Source: an uncultured Nocardiopsis sp. (lineage in GTDB: Bacteria > Actinomycetota > Actinomycetes > Streptosporangiales > Streptosporangiaceae). Taken from it: a stretch of 10,428 bases of DNA. The notes under the pieces were generated by a model that did not search any database, was not told the origin of the DNA, and saw nothing but the letters and a program-made list of their open reading frames with translations. Shown here piece after piece: positions 6,718 through 10,428 of the stretch (its first letter is position 1; the number at the start of each line of letters is the position of its first letter). Where the stretch lies: NCBI GenBank assembly GCA_937957845.1, contig CALGOD010000842.1, positions 1-10,428 of the forward strand. Reading direction: 5' to 3'. The position numbers were made by a program, and so were the translations under genes.

Positions 6718-9258
6718 TCACGGGTTCAGGACCAATTCCTCGCTCGCGGCCTCGCGGACCGCCTCCTCGCTGACCACGAACGACAGGGTCTCGCCCCGGC
6801 TCCACGGCTCCAACTGGTCGTCGTAGTGGGGGTGGAAGGCGTGCCCGGAGTTGCCGGTCAGGTGGATCCACGTGGAGGCGTCCCGGTCGGACATGTCCAC
6901 CACCATCCGCATCGACGGGACCGAGGTGATCCCGTATCCCGAGGCGGGGTCCCATCCGGTGGCGTTGACGATGCTCGCCCCTCCGGAGCTCTCCACCGGC
7001 CCCCGGTTGAACAACCACTCGACCACGCCGATGCCCGAGGTCCCGAAGGACTCGTGGGTCGCGGTCAGGGTGTGCAGGTCGCCCCAGCGCCACTCGGCGG
7101 GGTCCTCGCCCAGCAGCTCGGTCAGCTCCTCGGTGGCGGCGTCCATCGCCGCGGCCAGCACCTCCTCGCGTCCGCTGACCTCCTCGCCCTGCCACCAGGA
7201 GGAGTCGGGGTCCTCCACCAGCCGTCCCACCACGTACATCCCGCGTGAGCTTCCGCTCATGGACAGCGGCTCCAGCTCGTCGAACAGCAGCGGCAGCAGC
7301 TGACGCCAGGTGGCCTGGTAGAACGCGGCGCCGGCGGAGTCGGTCTCGGCGTACAGGTCCCACTCGCGCAACTGGTCCTGGGCCAGGGCGGTGTTCCCGT
7401 CCACGTCCGCCTCCAACAGGTACGGGACGAGGTCGGCCGCCGCCGCGTGGAACGAGTCCATGTGGAGTCGCTCCATGTCCTCGACGGTGAGCGGGCCCTC
7501 CTCGATCGCATCGGCGAGAAGCTCGTGGATGCGCTGCGACCGGTACCCGTAGTCCCAGTCGTCGGTGAGCAGGTGCTCGTAGTCGGCGTCCACCACCGAC
7601 TGGTTGGCGGTGACGATGACGCCCGAGTCGGGGTTGTACACGCTCGGCAGCTCCTCGAAGGGGATGTACTCCTTCCAGTCGTAGTCGGAGTCCCAACCCG
7701 GAGCCGGGTAGCGGCCGTCGCCCTTGCCTCGGACGGGTACCGCGCCGGGCGTCTGGTAGCCGATGTTGCCGTCGTCGTCCGCGTAGATCAGGTTCTGCGC
7801 GGGCACCTCGAACTGACGGGCGGCCTCGCGGAAGTCGTCCCAGTCGCGGGCCCGGTTCAGGGTGAAGACGGCGTCCGCCGTGGCCCCCGGCTTCAGGGCG
7901 GTCCACTGTAGGGAGACGGCGTACTCGTCGCCGTCCGCGCCCTCCAGGTCGGGGTCCTCGGCGATCCGGGCCAGGTCGGCGCCCGCGGCGGTGTCGGACA
8001 GCAGCGGTCCGCGGTGGGTGGAGCGCACGACGATGTCGACGTCCTCACCGCCCGCCACCCGGATGGTCTCCTCACGGGTCTCCAAGAGACGGGTCCGGCC
8101 GTCGACCACGTAGTCGTCGCCGTCGAGCTGCTCCACGTACAGGTCCATGACGTCGGGGTTGACGTTGGTGAACCCCCACGCGATCGACTCGTTCTGGCCG
8201 ATGACGACACCGGGCAGGCCGGAGAAGCTGAACCCGCTGACGTCGAAGGGGCACTCCTCGGTCAGCTCGGTGCAGTGCAGGCCGATCTGGTACCAGGTGG
8301 AGGGCATGGACGCGCCCAGGTGGGGGTCGTTGGCCAGCAGGGGCATGCCGCTCTCGGTGTGCTCGCCGCCCACCACCCAGGAGTTGGAACCGAGGTCGGG
8401 GCTGGTGCTGGGGCCGAGCATCCGGGGCAGGCCCTCGGCGGCCTCGGCCACCTCGCCCAGGGCCGCGGCGACCCCGTCGGGAAGCTCGGGGGAGCGGTGC
8501 TCGTCGGCCTCGCGCAGGTCCGCCTCGGTCCCGACCTCCAGGTGGTCCTCGGTGGCGGTGATCGGCAGGTGCTCCTCGAAGGGGTAGGCCGGGTAGAGCT
8601 CCTCGACCTGCTCCTCCGTCAGTCCGGCGTCGAGCAGCCGGGCGCGCTCGCTCTCCTCGCGCATGTTGCCGCCCAGGTCCCACGCCATGGCCTTGAGCCA
8701 GGCCAGGCTGTCGACCGGGGTCCACTCCTCGATCTCGTGGCCGCCGTTGAGCACGGAGAGCAGGGCGTACTCCAGGCTCGCCTCGGCACCGTCGTGCTCG
8801 TCCAGCCATGCGTTGACCCCGGCGGCGTAGGAGTCCAGGTACTGCCGGGTCTCGGGTTCGAGGAGCTCGTACTCCTGCTCGGCGACGTGCCGCCAACCCA
8901 TGGTGCGCAGGTAGACGTCGGTGTCCACCTGGTCGGGGCCGAACAGCTCCGCGGTGCGGCCGGCGGTGACGTGGCGGCGGAAGTCCATCTCCCAGAAGCG
9001 GTCCTGGGCGTGCGTGAACCCCTGGGCCAGGAAGAGGTCGTGGGTGTTGTCGGCGTAGACGTGGGCGACCCCGTGCTCGTCGCGCAGCACGGTGACGGAG
9101 GATTCCAGGCCCGCGACGGTGAGTTCGCCGGAGACCTGCGGGAACGATCTGCGGACCGTCCAGACCCCCAGCAACGCGGCCACCAGGGCCAGTACCACGA
9201 CCGCGGCAAGAAAGCCCAAAAGCACACGAAGTAGGACACGTTTACGCATTACACCCAT
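6718..9258 (-). CDS. Penicillin acylase/AHL acylase-family Ntn hydrolase, membrane-anchored
   Basis: An 846-residue precursor of the penicillin-amidase (S45) family, which hydrolyses amide bonds of acylated compounds such as beta-lactams or N-acyl-homoserine lactones; the actual substrate is unknown. A basic start and one hydrophobic helix (about residues 8-33) suggest a signal anchor, so it acts outside the membrane. The expected autocatalytic cleavage is between Gly290 and Ser291 in LGSNSWVVGG; Ser291 then becomes the beta-chain N-terminal nucleophile. Further family landmarks are NDPHL (310-314), the DGNIGYQTPG stretch (496-505), Asn552 in VTANQS as the likely oxyanion-hole residue, and the C-terminal LTGNSGHAFHPHYDDQLEPW. 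The stretch before the cleavage site is rich in Glu and Asp and could be the spacer peptide. TAGGGT ends 6 nt before the ATG at 9258, favouring that start over the ATG at 9249. It is convergent with the SDR gene and appears monocistronic. The family call is firm. Confidence 0.95.
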   Translation of the reverse strand: MGVMRKRVLLRVLLGFLAAVVVLALVAALLGVWTVRRSFPQVSGELTVAGLESSVTVLRDEHGVAHVYADNTHDLFLAQGFTHAQDRFWEMDFRRHVTAGRTAELFGPDQVDTDVYLRTMGWRHVAEQEYELLEPETRQYLDSYAAGVNAWLDEHDGAEASLEYALLSVLNGGHEIEEWTPVDSLAWLKAMAWDLGGNMREESERARLLDAGLTEEQVEELYPAYPFEEHLPITATEDHLEVGTEADLREADEHRSPELPDGVAAALGEVAEAAEGLPRMLGPSTSPDLGSNSWVVGGEHTESGMPLLANDPHLGASMPSTWYQIGLHCTELTEECPFDVSGFSFSGLPGVVIGQNESIAWGFTNVNPDVMDLYVEQLDGDDYVVDGRTRLLETREETIRVAGGEDVDIVVRSTHRGPLLSDTAAGADLARIAEDPDLEGADGDEYAVSLQWTALKPGATADAVFTLNRARDWDDFREAARQFEVPAQNLIYADDDGNIGYQTPGAVPVRGKGDGRYPAPGWDSDYDWKEYIPFEELPSVYNPDSGVIVTANQSVVDADYEHLLTDDWDYGYRSQRIHELLADAIEEGPLTVEDMERLHMDSFHAAAADLVPYLLEADVDGNTALAQDQLREWDLYAETDSAGAAFYQATWRQLLPLLFDELEPLSMSGSSRGMYVVGRLVEDPDSSWWQGEEVSGREEVLAAAMDAATEELTELLGEDPAEWRWGDLHTLTATHESFGTSGIGVVEWLFNRGPVESSGGASIVNATGWDPASGYGITSVPSMRMVVDMSDRDASTWIHLTGNSGHAFHPHYDDQLEPWSRGETLSFVVSEEAVREAASEELVLNP

Positions 9259-9264
9259 GGCGGA

Positions 9265-9270
9265 ACCCTA
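9265..9270 (-). promoter_or_regulatory. Candidate leaderless -10 element of the acylase gene
   Basis: TAGGGT on the minus strand ends exactly 6 nt before the ATG at 9258. The same hexamer and spacing precede the response regulator. The -35 region is weak (CTGGCG with a 19-base spacer is the best I find). AGGG could alternatively serve as a Shine-Dalgarno with a 7-nt spacing to the ATG. Confidence 0.4.
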
Positions 9271-9316
9271 GAGTGTCCCCTCTCACAGCCGCCAGGGATC
9301 GGAAGACGCCTGGTCC

Positions 9317-9335
9317 CAATTGTTACCAACTGGTA
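9317..9335. promoter_or_regulatory. Dyad-symmetric candidate operator upstream of the acylase gene
   Basis: TACCA-AC-TGGTA (9324-9335) is a near-perfect 12-bp dyad preceded by the palindrome CAATTG (9317-9322), in an island that is AT-rich compared with its surroundings. It lies about 60-75 bases upstream of the acylase start and resembles a binding site for a dimeric repressor of the TetR, MarR or PadR kind. No regulator gene is adjacent in the window. Confidence 0.3.
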
Positions 9336-9422
9336 GAAGGTGGGGCTTCCGGCTCTGACCACGCTGAACGGGTGACCTGGTGGAATTCCGTGCCTCCCGG
9401 GCGTTCGGGCTTCCACGCCGCT

Positions 9423-9460
9423 CCTGGCACAGGCTTCGGCCGGCCGAAGCCTGTGCCAGG
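9423..9460. terminator. Perfect 38-bp palindrome, likely terminator of the remnant gene
   Basis: The left arm 9423-9441 (starting CCTGGCACAGG) is the exact reverse complement of the right arm 9442-9460 (ending CCTGTGCCAGG), with no spacer; the centre is GGCCGGCC. On the minus strand it starts 24 bases after the stop codon of the remnant gene at 9485, so it was probably that gene's terminator and now insulates the acylase gene. There is no U-tract. Each arm end carries a CCWGG sequence. Confidence 0.6.
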
Positions 9461-9484
9461 GCCGGTCCGGCGGGGCGGGAGCGT

Positions 9485-9772
9485 TCACCATCGCTCCCGG
9501 GAGACGGTGGCCAGGACGTACTCGGGCCGCCCGAGGTCCGCCCACGTGAACCGGACGACGCGCGTGGACGGGTGCCGGGTCCGCGGGGCGTTCTGCCTCA
9601 GGCGATCCCGCGCCGGGCCCCGGGGAGGGCTGTGCGGGCCGATGCCGTCCGTCTCCCCGATGACGCCGAGTTCCTCCCACCGGAGGTCGACCCTGGCGAT
9701 GAACCCGCCCCGGCCGCCGGTGACCTCTGGCGTCCGCGCTCCTGGCTCAGGAACATCTCTTTCTCTGAAGCG
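9485..9772 (-). pseudogene. 3' remnant of a DUF559-like (restriction-endonuclease-fold) gene
   Basis: The last ~95 codons of a minus-strand frame read like the C-terminus of the actinobacterial DUF559/AbiEi-associated nuclease-fold proteins. The order is RDVPEPG, GGFIARVDLRWEELG, GVIGETDGIG, LRQ, VVRFTWADLGRPE and then a stop at 9485. In that family the strand VD.. and the motif GE.DG..KY carry the PD-(D/E)xK-like acids and lysine. Here the last position reads GIGPH, so the lysine is lost, and the segment before LRQ seems shorter than usual. Upstream of about 9775-9793 the frame stays open but recognisable sequence ends and runs into the vsr promoter and gene on the other strand. No start codon or N-terminal half is present, so I read this as a truncated, decayed gene. 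Recognition is from memory of the family, not a search. Confidence 0.5.
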
Positions 9773-9793
9773 CCGCAGGTGAGCGTCCCGCCC

Positions 9794-9813
9794 AAGAGAA
9801 TGTCCGTTCTCTT
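9794..9813. promoter_or_regulatory. Inverted-repeat operator over the -35 region of the vsr-like gene
   Basis: AAGAGAA (9794-9800) and TTCTCTT (9807-9813) are perfect 7-bp inverted repeats separated by 6 bases. If transcription starts at 9833, the element covers about -39 to -20, where a bound dimer would block or replace the poor -35 contact. The arms are AT-rich compared with the surroundings. Confidence 0.45.
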
Positions 9814-9820
9814 TTCTCCC

Positions 9821-9826
9821 TATGAT
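9821..9826 (+). promoter_or_regulatory. -10 element of the vsr-like gene
   Basis: TATGAT matches TATAAT at five of six positions and ends 6 nt before a GTG at 9833, the spacing of a leaderless transcript. The -35 position (about 9797-9803) has no match to TTGACA, so an activator may be needed, or the overlapping inverted repeat may be its site. Confidence 0.55.
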
Positions 9827-9832
9827 GGTTCC

Positions 9833-10270
9833 GTGGTCGTACAAAGGCCTACCAGGGCGGCGAACGCGGGCGTCCGCAGGAGCATGCGGGCCAACAAGGG
9901 CCGGGACACCCGCCCCGAGTGGGAGATAAGACGCCGTGTCCACGCCGCGGGTCTCAGGTATCGCGTCTCCGTCCGACCCCTTCCTGATTTTCGAAGGACC
10001 GCCGACCTGGTGTTCTCTCGCGCGAAAGTCGCGGTCTTCGTGGACGGGTGCTTTTGGCATGGATGCCCGGAACACCACACCGTGTCGAAGTCCAATGCCG
10101 AATATTGGTCTGAAAAGGTACGAAGGAACCGAGAACGGGATCAGGAGACGAACCACAGGCTCACCGAGTCGGGTTGGACGGTGATCCGGATCTGGGAGCA
10201 CGAGGATCCTCAAGAAGGCGCGCGCAGAGTGATCGGTGCGGTGCGATCCGCTCTTCGAGAGCGGAATTGA
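9833..10270 (+). CDS. vsr: Very short patch repair (Vsr)-type endonuclease
   Basis: A 145-residue protein of the Vsr family, which nicks DNA beside T:G mismatches arising from 5-methylcytosine deamination. Visible features are the RDTRPEWEIRR start helix (24-34), Asp58 in ADLVF as the likely catalytic metal ligand, VFVDGCFWHGCPEH (68-81), YWSEKVRRNRERD (91-103) and GWTVIRIWEHE (114-124). Asp58 to Cys73 spacing equals E. coli Asp51 to Cys66. Differences are Asp71 in place of E. coli His64, Cys78 in place of His71, and His123 in place of zinc ligand Cys117, a set I believe is common in actinobacterial homologues. Start: GTG 9833, because a TATGAT -10 ends 6 nt before it; the upstream in-frame ATG at 9800 would lie inside the operator and before the -10. 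The frame's extension to 9380 is not coding for this protein. No cytosine methyltransferase gene is in the window. Confidence 0.88.
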   Translation: MVVQRPTRAANAGVRRSMRANKGRDTRPEWEIRRRVHAAGLRYRVSVRPLPDFRRTADLVFSRAKVAVFVDGCFWHGCPEHHTVSKSNAEYWSEKVRRNRERDQETNHRLTESGWTVIRIWEHEDPQEGARRVIGAVRSALRERN

Positions 10271-10282
10271 CATGCCGTGGTC

Positions 10283-10331
10283 GAACGGCGGTGCGGTCCT
10301 TTCCACCTTGGTCGTCACCCGAGCGCCGTTC
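10283..10331 (+). terminator. Candidate terminator downstream of vsr
   Basis: GAACGGCG (10283-10290) and CGCCGTTC (10324-10331) form a perfect 8-bp stem beginning 12 bases after the vsr stop codon, but the loop is 33 nt. A second inverted repeat, ACCAAG (10345-10350) and CTTGGT (10363-10368), follows. Either could contribute to termination. From 10271 to the window end I see no coding sequence I can support. Confidence 0.3.
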
Positions 10332-10428
10332 TGGTGAGGCCCACACCAAGCCATCTCCAAGACTTGGTCGGGTTCTGGGCGGCACGGAGTGGTCTGCCGG
10401 GGTCCCGGTGCTTCGTCCAGCAGCCTCT

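Noticed and set aside
8014..9234. Long plus-strand open frame opposite the acylase gene
   Set aside because: Its Val/Gly/Leu-rich low-complexity translation mirrors the acidic acylase codons; the minus strand has continuous family similarity.
9794..9818. Inverted repeat plus T-rich stretch as an intrinsic terminator
   Set aside because: The stem is AT-rich and weak, no plus-strand gene ends just upstream, and a near-consensus -10 element follows at the right distance, so an operator fits better.
9380..9832. N-terminal extension of the Vsr protein, including an ATG at 9800
   Set aside because: The extension spans the palindrome side of the remnant gene, the operator and the -10 element, and Vsr similarity begins only after 9833.
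1..10428. CRISPR array, tRNA, rRNA or transposase
   Set aside because: I saw no spaced direct repeats, cloverleaf-like structures, rRNA sequence or transposase motifs on either strand.

Overview
The window is very GC-rich DNA with the codon use of a high-GC actinomycete. The genes are an acid-rich, membrane-anchored penicillin-acylase family enzyme, a NarL/DesK-type two-component pair and an actinobacterial-style Vsr protein. Many start codons are preceded by a TANNNT -10 element at leaderless spacing. A Nocardiopsis-like or related Streptosporangiales host would fit, but that is inference from style; no marker gene is present.

Layout. (1) 1-3801, minus strand: a likely signalling unit. A membrane sensor histidine kinase (2203-3801) is followed by its LuxR-type response regulator (1476-2162) and then an exported or anchored alpha/beta hydrolase of the PAF-acetylhydrolase type (65-1417). 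A compound hairpin at 1-49 probably ends it. (2) 3959-5578, minus strand: a 539-residue protein that joins an uncharacterised N-terminal region with a repeated FETH motif to an AbiEii-like nucleotidyltransferase domain. (3) 5754-6647, plus strand, divergent from (2): a short-chain dehydrogenase/reductase. (4) 6718-9258, minus strand, convergent with (3) across a hairpin terminator: a penicillin/AHL acylase-family Ntn hydrolase. (5) 9259-10428: an accessory-looking patch. It holds a perfect 38-bp palindrome, the 3' remnant of a DUF559-like nuclease-fold gene on the minus strand, and a short Vsr-type endonuclease gene on the plus strand with its own promoter and inverted-repeat operator. The last 158 bases have no gene I can support.

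The most notable pattern is shared by several genes. Five of the seven intact genes (kinase, regulator, SDR, acylase, Vsr) have TANNNT ending exactly 6 nt before the start codon, the arrangement expected for leaderless mRNAs. The kinase and SDR also have recognisable -35 elements. Other points worth checking are the kinase's membrane-crossing C-terminal extension with a BamE/SmpA-like tail, the FETH-repeat nucleotidyltransferase fusion, and the broken nuclease-fold gene ending beside the Vsr control region. I do not see a complete new defence system: there is no methyltransferase, antitoxin or CRISPR array in the window.
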